DNA from: Leptasterias polaris
Lineage: Eukaryota; Echinodermata; Asteroidea; Forcipulatida; Asteriidae
Direction of reading: 5' to 3'
Assembly (NCBI GenBank): GCA_037783415.1
Contig: JAZGTN010000044.1
Span: 2,923,501-2,987,500 of the forward strand
Length of the DNA stretch: 64,000 nt
Position 1 is the first letter of the stretch; each line of letters starts with the position of its first letter. The position numbers were made by a program, and so were the translations under genes. Shown in pieces: positions 13,001-20,039 of the stretch. The notes under the pieces are model-generated. The model ran no database searches, was not told the origin of the DNA, and saw only the letters and a program-made list of their open reading frames with translations.

Positions 13001-16000
13001 AATTTTGAGAAACTTTTAACTTCGAAGTACATGTACTACGGTTATGGAAAAAATATCACTTTTCATTCCCAAAACTTGAATCTGAGAAGCGTTATGGCCA
13101 TAACGCTTCTTAGACTGTGTATTCCTATACGTAATATTCTTCCTGAGTGGAAATATTCGCTCCTGTTTTTCAGTGATATCTCAAAAACGCGACCACCTTT
13201 TGAAGTGAAATTTTCACAGGTTAGTTTTATTGTATACATGTATTACACACATTTGTATAGGATTAACACAATCAGTAGGCTTCAATTACCAAACGTATGC
13301 AGCACCTTTAAGTTAAAAATCCCCTTATAATAAAGTGATCCCCCTCACTGCCACTGCTCTGGCTTTACATGTACATGTACATGTATGGCAGTTATAGGTT
13401 GAATGGCTTCTCACTGGCACCTCCGAAAAAAATATATTGACAAAATAGGGAGACTGCCAGCATTAGGACTAGATAGCTCAGTTGGTAGAGCGGCGGCATG
13501 TTAATCCGGAGGTCGCAGGTTCAAGTCTCGCTTTAGTAAATTTTCTTAAAACCTAAAATTATTGAACCTGACCCAGTCAGTTTCCCTTGTGGTTTATTGT
13601 TAAAGTAGAGAGAACATAATAATGAACATCCGTGACAGGACAGGATGACACAGTGAATAGGGAAAACACATCTTCGGTGTCTAAATACTTGGGTTTTGAT
13701 TTCAGGAAAGTTTTGAGGAAGTTGAAATAAAACTTTGAATATGATGTCAACAACTTAAAACACATACATGTAATGATAAAATGAGACAAAGTGAATACAG
13801 CAACTAATCATTCAACCCTGTTTATTTTTTAATTTGTAATTGCTTTCCGACGCATTGTTCCTCTGTTGGAAAACGACAGTGCATAATAAAGGTAGATAAA
13901 TTTGTGTCAGCCCCAAAACATTGTATCTCCTAACGTTACCCGCAACTAATATTACAAATTTTAAAAAGGTGTTTGAAGTAACACTGGACTGCCAGACTTG
14001 AACGGCTGTCAGATTACTGTTCACAGTATTTTAATCAAGAGTGCTCAATCCATAAAAAAAAAAATTGTATATTTTTTTGATTTGTTATCAATAGGGGCTC
14101 TTCAGATGAAATAATTGTGCAGGATGCTTACTACCAAATTACCATCTTTATAACACAAGTATCATATAATAATAATAATAATAATAATTAAAACTTGTAA
14201 AGCGCCATCTATCTAAGACTAAACTTATTCCGAGGCGCATAAAAACCAAACAAAAACAAAAAACAGAGAGAGTAACCAAAAAGATTACAAATTACGTAGC
14301 TTAGAAAGAAATAAGAGCACATTGAATAAAACAGATTTACATAAATGTGTCGGAAAAAACAAGTGGAAAAAATAACAAACAGATAGTCAATCATAAGAAA
14401 TATTGAACAGGTGAGTTTTTAGCAATGTTTTGAAAATGTCCAGAGACTTTGTAGCTCGGATATGTAAAGGAAGAGAGTTCCAGAGAGTGGGTGCAGATAC
14501 AGAAAATGCGCGAACGCCGTTGGAAGTGGTTGTATTAGGGACAGTTAAAAGAAGTTGGTTTGTAGAGCGAAGATTGCGAGTTGGACATGTAGGGTGTCAT
14601 GGCCGAGTGGTTTAGAGCATCGGATTCAAGTTCTGTTGGTTTAGTCATCGGGGTGTGGGTTCGAGTCCCGGTCATGACGCTTGTGTCCTTGAGCAAGACC
14701 TTTCGTTATAATTGCTTTTCTTTACCCAGGGGTATAAATGGGTACCTGCAAGGGTAGAGGTTGATATTGTGTTTGAAAAAGCCTTTGGAGCGCCACGGCA
14801 GCCCAGGGCTGTACTCCCCAGAAAGCTGAGAAAGATTAAAGGAATGTTATAGGCCCAATGACCAGGGCACTTATGTAAAGCGCGTTGATAAGTTATTGTA
14901 AAATGCGCTATATAAGAAGTAGTTATTATACAAAAATTACACATTTTGATGGGTTTTTTTCTAGTTTCATTTTATAGGCCTTATGGTTTATTAATATAAT
15001 ATGAATCGCAGCTAAAGGCCGACTTACTAATGAATTACAATTAAAAACAGCACAAAGGAAAAGGTAATTACATCAGGGTCACGGTCAATACCAAAGTACA
15101 TAATGACCCTTTCTTTCAGTTTCCTACATGGTAATAATAATAACTAGTTCTTATATAGCGCATTTCACAATAACGCATCAATGCGCTTTACATTAGTGCC
15201 CTGGTCATTGGGCCTATAACATTCCTTTAATCTTTCTCAGCTCCCTGGGGAGTATACAGCCCGAGCTGCCGTGGCACTCAGAAGGCTTTTTCAAACACAA
15301 TATCAACCTCTACCCTCGCAGGTACCCATTTATACCCCTGGGTGAAGAGAAGCAAGTGTAGCAAAGTGTCTGGCTCAAGGACACAAGCGTCATGACCGGG
15401 ACTCGAACCCACACCCCGATGACTAAACCACCAGAACTAGAATCCGATGCTCTTAACCACTCGGCCATGACACGCTAATAAAAGAGAAATACTGCATTGG
15501 AGTGGGCCATTTGGTATCATGCATTGTTCATATGAAAAGTTAAAACCATCAAGTTCAGAGTGTACTTACATACGTAGAGGTGCATGTAGGGCTATTGAAA
15601 TACAAATTGTTTTGGCGAGTACTTCCTGCTTATCACGACAGGGATGGCGTGTTGTGGCTGAGCGGTCTAGTGCACCCGACCCAAGCTCTGGTGTTGTCGG
15701 CATTCTGCTCTACCAGCCAGGCTCCTAGTGGATGATACCCCCTACATCCTTACTGACTGTGACTGGTTAGGGAGTAACCCTGTTTCAGCCCAAGGAGTAT
15801 GTGGCCACGTGCCCCTCGTAATAGTTGATTTGGGTCAAATTTGGTCGACAGCCCAAACCAGTTTTAGTGTAGCCTTTGCCTTGAAATGGCCGTCCGTGGC
15901 CTTGTTCCGCCCCAACTTGAGAATCACACCAACTATAGTTGGGATGCCCCAACTGTAACACTCAAGCTGGGACCAGACCCAACTATAGTTGGGCCCTTTT

Positions 16001-19000
16001 CCAAACCTCTGCTTGGGCTCCGTTATTTTCTTTTGCTACCGCGTACATTTGTACGCGGTGGTTCGAACATCAGACGGAGCCTGGAGCCGGAGCCGGAGCC
16101 CAAGCCGAGGTTTGGAAAAGGGCCCAACTATAGTTGGGTCTGGTCCCAGCTTGAGTGTTACAGTTGGGGCATCCCAACTATAGTTGGGATAGCAGTAACT
16201 ATACAGGGTACCAGCGGAGCCAGCATCGCAGCTCTCTGCATAAATCATTGAACAGTTGTTTGCTGGTGTGTTTGTGAAGTGTGTGACAAGACTGAAGTCA
16301 GCACTCAATAATTCAGTGCCGACTACGGTGAATTTAGTAAATTTAGTACCAAAACCAAATTTTGAAGAAAAAAAAATAATGAGACCACCCTTCCCATCCT
16401 GGTATGCTGATCGCGGCAGTGGGAGCTCCCCACTCGCTCCCTTCCCGCATGTCACATTCCCCAAGATTGATCACGCTTATTGTTTTCGCAGAAGCTATCC
16501 TGTAGAGTTCTATGGGCAATACCAACTGCAGGTGGGACGCCCCAACTGTAACACTCAAGTTGGGACCGGTCCCAACTATATTTGTGATGATTCTCATGTG
16601 GGACAGGAAACCCTTTTGATAGTAGGCGATCTCACACATTATTACTTTTTTTATAAATACTTACATGAAGAGGAGTGACACAGTTACTGTCTTTGCAGTT
16701 GACGTTAGCACCGCTCTCCAGTAGTTTCTCAACAATCTGAGCGTCCCCCATAAAGGTTGCATCATGTAGGACTGTCTGGCCGGCTGTATTACGCCCATCC
16801 AGAGGGCTGCAGTATGGACTCTGTAAGATCTTTTGAACAAGGGTCAGGTTGCCGTCCAATACAGCTCTGTGGTCAAAGGTTACAAGGAAATGTAATGCCT
16901 CAGTCTTTTAAAGGCACTGTACACGTTTGGTAATTACTCAAAATATATATTAGCATAAAAACTTACTTGGTAACGAGCAACGGAGAGCTGTTGATAGTAT
17001 AAAACATTGTGAGAAACGACTCTCTCTGAAGTAACGTAGTTTTTGAGAAAGAGGTAATTTCTCACTAAAATAATAAAAGACTTCTGGCCAGAAGCCTTTT
17101 ATTCCTATCTGAAAGCACACTAATTTGTACAACAAGGGTGTTTTTTCTTTCATCATTTTTCTTGCAACTTCAATGACCAATTGAGCCCAAATTATCACAG
17201 GCTTGTTATTTTATGCATATGTTGGGATACACCAAGTGAGAATACTGGTCTTTGACAATTACAAAACGTGTTCAGTGCCTTTAACACAAAAAGTATAGGC
17301 CTACATGGTTTTTGTAGAATTGAATATAATTTGGGGTTGAACAAAGACAAATTTACTAGAGCGGGATATGAACTTGCGACTTCCGGATTAACTGAGCCAA
17401 CTAGTTTATAACTTGATATTTGAAATAAAAAAGTCACACCCTCCAAGTTGATCCCTCTGCTGCCACTTCAAATCCAAGACTGTTTCATAAACTCGGGTGT
17501 GATACCTGGCTACGTCAACAGGTTGAATGGCTTCTGACTGGTAATCCCCCAAAATGAGATTGCCAAAATAGGGAGACTGCCAGCACTAGGGCTATGATGT
17601 ACATATGTACATGTACATTGTAGCTCAGTTCGTGGAGTGCCGGGACGTTAATCTGGAGGTTGCAGGTTCAAGTCCCGCTATACATGTAGGGCCTACATGC
17701 AGAGTCTTATTTCTCTTTGTTTAGAACCAAATAATTATTGTCAAATTTCAACTTTACTCTCTGTAAGAATCAAAAAAACAAATGCAGCACTTTGCAAATG
17801 GCACAAAAGCAAAAATCTTAAAAATTTAAAGCCTATTGTGGTAATTGTTCTTATGAAAATCCTAGAAGTGTGTTTAAAAATTGAATCCAGTGTTCCAGTT
17901 CCTTTTGTCCTTAAAACCGTCTGCAGGCTTAACGCTTCGTTTTTGAAAGGGCAAAGGCACCATAGGCATTTTGTCCATGGTAATGGGCACTTCTATGAGG
18001 AAGATGTACATTTATTTCTATTGGAACAGTAAAGGGGCAATTAAGGCAATGACCAGGTGCAACGGAGGCAATTGCCTCCATTAACCCTCCTACTGTTCGC
18101 AACATTTTCAAGTGAGTTGACCAACCATTTGAAACCATTCAACTGCCAAAGTTGTGTATGGTGGCACAACTGTGCACAGAACTAACTGTGTACTGTGTAC
18201 ATGCATTCCCTCATGGTATCACATTGCAAGGCTGGCATAGCTTATCTATCATTCAAAACCACAGTGAATGGTATTGAATGGTCAGACAGCAAGAGGGTTA
18301 ATACCTCCATGCGAAGTATCAGACCTACATGTACCATCTGAACTCCTTAGGAGTATGCAGCACCAGCAACAAAATGGTTGCTATTCTATGTAATCATTCA
18401 CATCAATAACATCTACCTCCAGAGATACCCAAATGTTTTGGAAGTTGCTTGGGTGAAAGTAGACCCAGTAACTGGGGCACTGTAGAGTGTAGGCCCTACT
18501 CGTTTTTTTTTTTTTGGGGGGGGTATATTTTTTGTTTTCCGGTTATTTGTTACCATTCTGAGGCATTTTTTGTGGCTTTGTGTGGGAAAAAACCATAGCA
18601 AATTGAGGTTTTCCATCGTTATGTACATTAGTAAGCTGGGGCGCTAGTACGACTGCAGATGTCAAAATTTTGAGAAAAAACCAAGTACAGCGCCCCAGTT
18701 TTACTGGGTCTAGTGATAATTAAGCAATAATTTAGAAGTGTCGAGCTCAACTGGTACATGTGTGTAAGTGGTGTGATTAGAATTTGGATGGATCCACACC
18801 TACTGGATGGATCCACACGTATTGGATGGATCCACACGTATTGGATGGATCCACACGTATTGGATGGATCCACACTTATTATTGGGTGGATGCCACACAT
18901 ATTGGATGGATCCACACATATTGGATGGATCCACACGGACGTACAATACTGGATGGATCCACACTTATCGGATGGATGCCACACATATTGGATGGATCCA

Positions 19001-20039
19001 CACGTATTGGATGGATCCACACGTATTGGATGGATTCACACTTATTGGATGGATCCACACTTTATGAACGACTAAATTGACAATTCGTTTTTCTTTTTCG
19101 AACTCCCTTCAGGTGAATTTAGAGCCTACTTCACTTGTCAGTTCTCAAAAAGTGATGCGTGTGCCTTTGACTTTGAGATTATGTGACAGTATTAAATTTC
19201 TCAGACAAAACTTCATTAGTGTTAATTTGTTGAAGTGATGAATGAGGTAAATTATCAATGGCATGTTGTGGTCAAGTGCACCCGACTCAAGCTCTGGTGT
19301 TCTGAACAGCAGAGAATGAGTTTGAGTCCTGGTCTTGACACTTAAATTAAAGCAAGACACTAAAACGTAAAAGAACCAAATAAACTTATCGCTACGACTC
19401 AAGAGAAGGAATCTATATCAAGATAAGATGGGCATGACAAGAAGATTGGTCGTCCACAACTAATAAACCTGAACTTCATAATAATTTAATCAAGTACCTG
19501 TGTAACGGTGTCGTTCTCCCCCTTCGTCTAGCCGTCACTGGCGGCACTTCCCCTTTACAAAATTCATAAAGTCTCGTGGAGAGACCATTGGCCCCTTCCA
19601 TGTAGAAGTTAACCAGTGCATCCAAGCCATGGTACAGCGGCCCGTTATCAACCTGATAGTAGAAATCTCCCAGGCAGTGGATCTGAAAGTGCTGCGGTTG
19701 CAAGTCGTGGACGAGCGACACGACGAAATCACCGGGCGCCGTGGTGCTCTCTCGGACCAAGAACAACCCCTCGGTGTTCCCGTTCTCCTGAAGGATGTGC
19801 ACGGCCGTTTCCCGTGTGATCTTACCGTGGAACCACAGTAAGCTCTTTTCCTGTTCTTTGGCGTTGGCCTTGTCCCTCATGAGGAACTCCTCAAGGGGGA
19901 TTGTCTTGAGGATTTCTTCAAGCGGGGTGAACTTAACTCGACTGTCGCGACTGACTTCCGGGTACGTCCAGGATTCGTCTTCGGCTAACGACAGAGGGTC
20001 CCCGTCAAGGCGAGTAAAATCCCCGCTCGAAAGGGCCAT
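747..20039 (-). CDS. shark: Shark-type SH2-ankyrin-SH2 tyrosine kinase, five exons, C-terminal kinase outside window
   Basis: Five exons on the minus strand (20039-19498, 16866-16665, 7829-7586, 3794-3589, 1040-747) join in a single frame to 496 codons without a stop. Order seen: acidic N-terminus (1-67); SH2 (about 69-148, FLVRES with Arg96); ankyrin repeats (about 176-329, five TPLH-type units); second SH2 (about 344-435, FLIRSS with Arg371); Pro/Ser-rich linker (436-496). SH2-ANK-SH2 is diagnostic of the Shark/HTK16 family of cytoplasmic non-receptor tyrosine kinases, which bind phosphorylated ITAM-like tails; in Drosophila Shark acts with Draper in engulfment and in epithelial closure. 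The kinase domain normally follows the linker, so it should lie left of position 1. Every intron is GT-AG, and the phases (2,0,1,0, then 0 at the last donor) fit exactly. The organism and role here are inferred; the family call is firm. Confidence 0.94.
1498..1668 (+). repeat. tRNA-derived SINE, family D
   Basis: Starts with a tRNA-like head: an A-box-like TGGTCTAGTGG and a B-box-like GGGATCGAATCCC about 40 bases later, followed by a non-tRNA body with CTGTGGATTTTTTTTCACAG. It looks like a tRNA but continues as a SINE; I do not call a functional tRNA gene. Confidence 0.6.
1685..2290 (+). repeat. Older dispersed repeat R, split by a SINE
   Basis: The flanks 1685-1806 and 2123-2290 match a second copy at 42690-42966 (shared GGCATGCCTTGC, CTGTAGTCGATCCA-like, TCATTCTTCTT...GATCTTGTGACAT and GTGTAAAA blocks). 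The 42.7 kb copy lacks the intervening 1811-2120 SINE, so the SINE inserted later. Class of R unknown. Confidence 0.6.
1811..2120 (+). repeat. tRNA-derived SINE, family A
   Basis: Head GTGTCATGGCCGAGTGG (A box) and GGTTCGAGTCCCGG (B box) of tRNA-Leu type, a body with GGGGTAAATGGGTACCTGCA, and the tail AATGCGCTATATAAGAACTG followed by TTATTATTAT. Two other clear copies occur at 14594-14936 and, reversed, at 15132-15474. Confidence 0.85.
2344..2712 (+). repeat. tRNA-derived SINE, family B
   Basis: Leu-type tRNA head GTGTCGTGGCCGAGCGGTCT with B box GGTTCGATACCC, body with CTCCTAGTGGATGATACC and GGCCGTCCGTGGCC, tail CTCATAAATAAATAAA. Another, 5'-complete copy is at 15646 and a reversed one at 12412-12713. 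Confidence 0.8.
2962..3268 (+). mobile_element. Diverged MITE related to the TTAAAGGCCCTG family
   Basis: Shares in order with the 40.6 and 63.5 kb elements: AAAGG...GTACA.CATTGGTAAGA, GAAATGCT, a block with AAAACAATTAATCTTTAT, and GATGATCGATTGAGC. The right end switches to CTGGTCTTTGACAAT as in the TTAAAGGCACTG family, so the two families share parts. Confidence 0.6.
3589..3794 (-). CDS. shark: Shark exon 4: first half of the second SH2 domain
   Basis: Two bases complete Lys330, then 68 codons (331-398). A short linker NYQSPTPKTMKV leads into SH2-2 at WDHGTLDRNTA (344); DGQFLIRSS holds Arg371, the expected phosphotyrosine-binding arginine, then GIFVLSMAANGSIYNFEI. Acceptor GCGAACAG|AG; donor AAG|GTTTGC is weaker than the other donors. 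The splice to exon 5 falls inside the SH2 domain. Confidence 0.93.
4196..4514 (+). mobile_element. MITE, TTAAAGGCCCTG family, right end missing
   Basis: Close match to the complete copies at 40633-40995 and 63539-63902, including the alternating TCGCGCGCGATAATAAA centre. Similarity stops shortly after AACATGAACACTGTT, so the 3' terminal ~45 bases are lost. Confidence 0.8.
4612..4880 (+). mobile_element. Foldback-like repeat E, copy 1
   Basis: Contains CTTGAATACTCAATT, GTTGCTATGG-like, a TATATCACACCCTGC block, GCTTGAAGATAAATT and TTATCACACACGCG motifs that recur in reverse at 10545-10812. Short inverted stretches (TATAAACTTATATCGCAC against GGCCTATATCACACC) suggest a hairpin. No coding potential; type unassigned. 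Confidence 0.55.
4881..5892. other. No gene seen (intron 3 of Shark)
   Basis: AT-rich intron sequence with a T-rich stretch around 5500-5560 and two similar short segments reading GACATTACATTTG. No exon, repeat family or RNA gene that I recognise. Confidence 0.5.
5893..6232 (+). mobile_element. MITE, TTAAAGGCACTG family, complete copy
   Basis: Terminal inverted repeats TTAAAGGCACTGAACACG and GTGTACAGTGCCTTTAA. Internal marks: GACCAGTATTCTCACTTGG, CTCAATTGGTCATTGAAG, GAAATTACCTCTTTCTC. Other copies: 6825, 16909, 36568, 51949 and diverged ones. No reading frame for a transposase. Confidence 0.85.
6800..6830 (+). repeat. 31-bp direct repeat, left copy
   Basis: A 31-base stretch starting TATTGGCAAACACCTACC recurs exactly at 7302-7332. 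The two copies bracket the truncated MITE and element F. Confidence 0.9.
6825..7090 (-). mobile_element. MITE, TTAAAGGCACTG family, truncated
   Basis: Begins with the terminal repeat TTAAAGGCACTGTACATG and runs through AATTTCTCACTAAAATAATAA to TTGCAACTTCAA, where family similarity ends and another TIR element starts. The distal ~90 bases of the family are missing. Confidence 0.8.
7091..7306. mobile_element. Small TIR element F
   Basis: Imperfect inverted termini CAATAGATAGGTT (7091-7103) and AAACTATCTATTG (7294-7306), with one mismatch. The centre is more GC-rich than the surroundings and has no reading frame. It abuts the truncated MITE to its left. Confidence 0.5.
7302..7332 (+). repeat. 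31-bp direct repeat, right copy
   Basis: Exact second copy of 6800-6830; its first five bases overlap the right terminus of element F. Confidence 0.9.
7586..7829 (-). CDS. shark: Shark exon 3: ankyrin repeats 3-5
   Basis: Encodes residues 249-329 plus the first base of codon 330. It continues repeat 3 (TACIHNVPHICKLLLQRGAD), contains repeat 4 (GWVPLHEAAMHGHTKCV...LL) and the half repeat 5 (DTPLDLARRYDN). Acceptor CACTTCTAG|AC, donor TCA|GTAAGT (phase 1). The alternating LLLQRGAD and PLHEAA signatures are canonical ankyrin helices. Confidence 0.94.
8333..9013 (-). mobile_element. Diverged TTAAAGGCACTG-type MITE, interrupted by a hAT-like element
   Basis: 8333-8707 follows the family in order (GTACACCTTTAGTAATTA, AAACATTGTTAGAAATGACC, TTTTCTTGCAACTTTGAGGACC, CACCAAGTGAGGATACTGG). 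Its end is displaced to 9005-9013 (TGCATTTAA) by the insertion at 8708-8996. Confidence 0.7.
8708..8996. mobile_element. hAT-like non-autonomous element, 289 bp
   Basis: Perfect 10-bp terminal inverted repeats AGGGATGAGA / TCTCATCCCT, flanked by an 8-bp target duplication GTATACCC (8700-8707) / GTATACTC (8997-9004). A second copy is at 57287-57560. Eight-base duplications are typical of the hAT superfamily. No transposase. Confidence 0.75.
9055..9545 (+). repeat. Cluster of spaced GTTGCATTTGGCAG motifs
   Basis: At least seven variants of GTTGCATTTRGCAGTCAA near 9069, 9115, 9160, 9202, 9348, 9484 and 9528, with a weaker CCATTTAGCAGG at 9409. The first four are spaced 42-46 bases apart. The sequence between motifs is not obviously repeated. 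Confidence 0.6.
9774..10194 (+). repeat. tRNA-derived SINE, family C, complete copy
   Basis: Head GTGTCGTGGCCGGGCGG (A box) and GGTTCGAGTCCCGG (B box), the body blocks GTTGGTCCCGTGTGTTGTG and CAGCACCTTGTAAACC, tail GATAAAGCGCTAAAGAACTG with (ATT)n. Inside Shark intron 2. Confidence 0.85.
10545..10812 (-). mobile_element. Foldback-like repeat E, copy 2
   Basis: Reverse-orientation relative of 4612-4880: shared CACACAGTC/GACTG-like edges, TGTGATAACAAATTTATCTTC, AATTCAAGCAGGGTGTGATA and GTTGCCATGGATCGACCAATC. Confidence 0.55.
10813..11215. other. No gene seen (intron 2 of Shark)
   Basis: Intron sequence with a short duplication GCCTGTTTGTGACGG (two copies near 10930-10960) and an imperfect inverted pair of CGCAAA/TTTGCG motifs. 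Nothing further recognised. Confidence 0.4.
11216..11420 (-). repeat. tRNA-derived SINE, family G, reverse copy
   Basis: Reverse of the head AGCT-AGTTGGTAGAGC...GTTAATCCGGAGG; also carries the reversed family body with ATAGGGAGACTGC and GGTTGAATGGCTTCTGACTGG. Copies in forward orientation at 13380 and 17515. Confidence 0.75.
11421..12411. other. No gene seen (intron 2 of Shark)
   Basis: AT-rich intron DNA without a recognisable exon or repeat family. Confidence 0.4.
12412..12713 (-). repeat. tRNA-derived SINE, family B, reverse copy
   Basis: Reverse complement of the 2344 element: AAGGTGAGGGCTACAC, CCATAAGGATGTAGGCAT, CCACTAGGAGCC and the head GACCGCTCGGCCATGA. The B box is damaged. Confidence 0.75.
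12906..13311 (+). mobile_element. MITE, TACGTTTGGTAATGACTC family (C), copy 1
   Basis: Ends TTAAAGGGTCTGTATACG and CGTATGCAGCACCTTTAA. The centre has GAAGCGTTATGGCC/ATAACGCTTC as a small hairpin. The 38021-38415 copy is in the opposite orientation and keeps the same hairpin with GAAGCGTTTCTGATAGAAAC. The long open frame through it is not coding. Confidence 0.8.
13378..13590 (+). repeat. tRNA-derived SINE, family G
   Basis: Body GGTTGAATGGCTTCTCACTGG and AAATAGGGAGACTGCCAGCA comes before the tRNA-like part GATAGCTCAGTTGGTAGAGC...GTTAATCCGG...GGTTCAAGTCTCG, then AAATTTTCTT and AACCTAAAATTATTGAACC. The anticodon-loop position would read GTT, but the acceptor stem does not pair well, so I do not call a tRNA gene. 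Confidence 0.75.
13600..14160. other. No gene seen (intron 2 of Shark)
   Basis: AT-rich intron DNA, no exon or repeat recognised. Confidence 0.4.
14166..14590. repeat. (AAT)n and adjoining repeat-like segment
   Basis: A run of (AAT)n at 14166-14190 is followed by TTGTAAAGCGCCATCTATC, a SINE-tail-like motif, and then GGAAGAGAGTTCCAGAGAGT...GGGTGCAGATACAG. The open frame over the latter is probably part of a repeat. Family not identified. Confidence 0.4.
14594..14936 (+). repeat. tRNA-derived SINE, family A
   Basis: Full-length relative of 1811-2120 with both Pol III boxes (GGCCGAGTGG, GGTTCGAGTCC), the ACCAGGGCAC block and the tail AAATGCGCTATATAAGAAG. Confidence 0.88.
15132..15474 (-). repeat. 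tRNA-derived SINE, family A, reverse copy
   Basis: Full-length reverse copy: starts with TTCTTATATAGCGCATTTC and ends at ACCACTCGGCCATGACAC. With the 14594 copy it forms a pair of inverted SINEs about 200 bases apart, able to fold in the Shark pre-mRNA. Confidence 0.88.
15646..15907 (+). repeat. tRNA-derived SINE, family B, internally deleted
   Basis: Head GTGTTGTGGCTGAGCGGTCT, then a deletion removing the B box, then CATTCTGCTCTACCAGCCAGG, GGATGATACC and GGCCGTCCGTGGCCTTG, where the foldback region begins instead of the usual SINE tail. Confidence 0.75.
15929..16187. mobile_element. Foldback element with 94-bp arms in Shark intron 2
   Basis: Left arm 15929-16022 and right arm 16094-16187 are reverse complements with one mismatch by my reading. 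Each arm holds two copies of the palindrome AACTATAGTT (mostly inside CCCAACTATAGTTGGG). The 71-base loop contains a second hairpin, ACCGCGTAC-ATTT-GTACGCGGT (16039-16060). No coding capacity. Confidence 0.85.
16533..16584 (+). repeat. Solo arm fragment of the foldback element
   Basis: Resembles the left arm: GCCCCAACTGTAACACTCAA, then TTGGGACC and a decayed CCCAACTATA. It lies about 80 bases inside intron 2, next to the exon 2 donor. Confidence 0.7.
16665..16866 (-). CDS. shark: Shark exon 2: ankyrin repeats 1-3
   Basis: Adds one base to complete codon 181 (Arg) and 67 full codons (182-248). It reads AVLDGNLTLVQKIL for the first ankyrin helix pair, then a whole repeat GQTVLHDATFMGDAQ...LLESGANVN, and stops at TPLH of repeat 3. 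Acceptor ACCACAG|AG, donor CAT|GTAAGT (phase 0, consensus). The split inside TPLH motifs at both exon ends shows that exons 1, 2 and 3 belong to one ankyrin stack. Confidence 0.94.
16909..17284 (-). mobile_element. MITE, TTAAAGGCACTG family, near complete
   Basis: Both termini present (AAAGGCACTGTACACG at left, GTGTTCAGTGCCTTTAA at right). Opposite in orientation to 5893-6232. Its left end lies 42 bases from the exon 2 acceptor of Shark. Confidence 0.85.
17345..17695 (+). repeat. tRNA-derived SINE, family G, rearranged copy
   Basis: A partial reversed head (17345-17405, GCGGGATATGAACTTGCG) precedes a forward copy: GTGATACCTGGCTACGTC, AAATAGGGAGACTGCCAGCA, then the tRNA-like head interrupted by an ACATATGTACATGTACAT stretch before TAGCTCAGTTCG, and GCAGGTTCAAGTCCCGC. 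Confidence 0.7.
17700..18780. other. No gene seen (intron 1 of Shark)
   Basis: Intron DNA. A palindrome GGAGGCAATTGCCTCC at 18064-18079 and a T10-G8 run near 18505-18525 are the only marked features. Open frames here show no protein-like composition. Confidence 0.4.
18785..19062 (+). repeat. 19-bp tandem array (TGGATGGATCCACACGTAT)
   Basis: About 14-15 units of 19 bases; small changes include inserts at 18879-18890 and 18935-18945 and a T-for-C change at 19034. Because 19 is not a multiple of three and the unit lacks stops, three frames stay open; this is not a gene. Confidence 0.92.
19259..19410 (+). repeat. tRNA-derived SINE, family C, degenerate fragment
   Basis: Matches the 9774 element at the head (GACTCAAGCTCTGGTGTT, CAGCAGAGAATGAGTTTGAG) and beyond (AAAGCAAGACACTAAA, AGAACCAAATAAACTTATCG) with deletions. 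Confidence 0.6.
19498..20039 (-). CDS. shark: Shark exon 1: start codon, N-terminal SH2 domain
   Basis: Encodes residues 1-180 plus two bases of codon 181. The ATG at 20039-20037 has A at -3 and G at +4, a strong context, and is followed by MALSSGDF; the in-frame TTG at 20048 is not needed. The SH2 domain starts at WFHGKIT (69) and carries FLVRES (93-98), with Arg96 the expected phosphotyrosine-binding residue, then the strand with FQIHC and the helix ALVNFY. The exon ends within TTPLHR, the start of the first ankyrin repeat, at donor CAG|GTACTT (phase 2). A possible acceptor (CCACAG) lies 17-22 bases upstream of the ATG, so a separate 5' UTR exon is possible. Confidence 0.94.

Larger units (their letters stand above)
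7830..16664 (-). other. Shark intron 2 (8835 bp), repeat-rich
   Basis: Largest intron of the gene in this window, between donor GTAAGT at 16664 and acceptor CTTCTAG at 7830. It carries at least six tRNA-derived SINE copies, several MITEs, a hAT-like element nested in another MITE, a long foldback at 15.9-16.2 kb and a cluster of GTTGCATTTGGCAG motifs. No coding exon was recognised in it. Confidence 0.88.
16867..19497 (-). other. Shark intron 1 (2631 bp)
   Basis: Bounded by donor GTACTT at 19497 and an acceptor ending CCACAG at 16867. A pyrimidine-leaning stretch (ATTTCCTTG...CCTTTG) precedes the acceptor. The intron contains a 19-bp tandem array, degenerate tRNA-derived SINEs and a nearly complete MITE that ends 42 bp from the acceptor. 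No further exon is needed, because exons 1 and 2 join exactly in frame. Confidence 0.9.

Noticed and set aside
12947..13330. 127-codon plus-strand frame
   Set aside because: Lies wholly within a family C MITE; the mirrored frame appears in the 38 kb copy.
13466..13541. tRNA-Asn-like sequence with GTT at the anticodon position
   Set aside because: The acceptor stem does not pair and the sequence continues into SINE family G, which has several copies here.
18758..19080. Overlapping reading frames of 86-130 codons with repeated WMDPH/GSTHI patterns
   Set aside because: They translate the 19-bp tandem array; all frames are open because the unit lacks stops.
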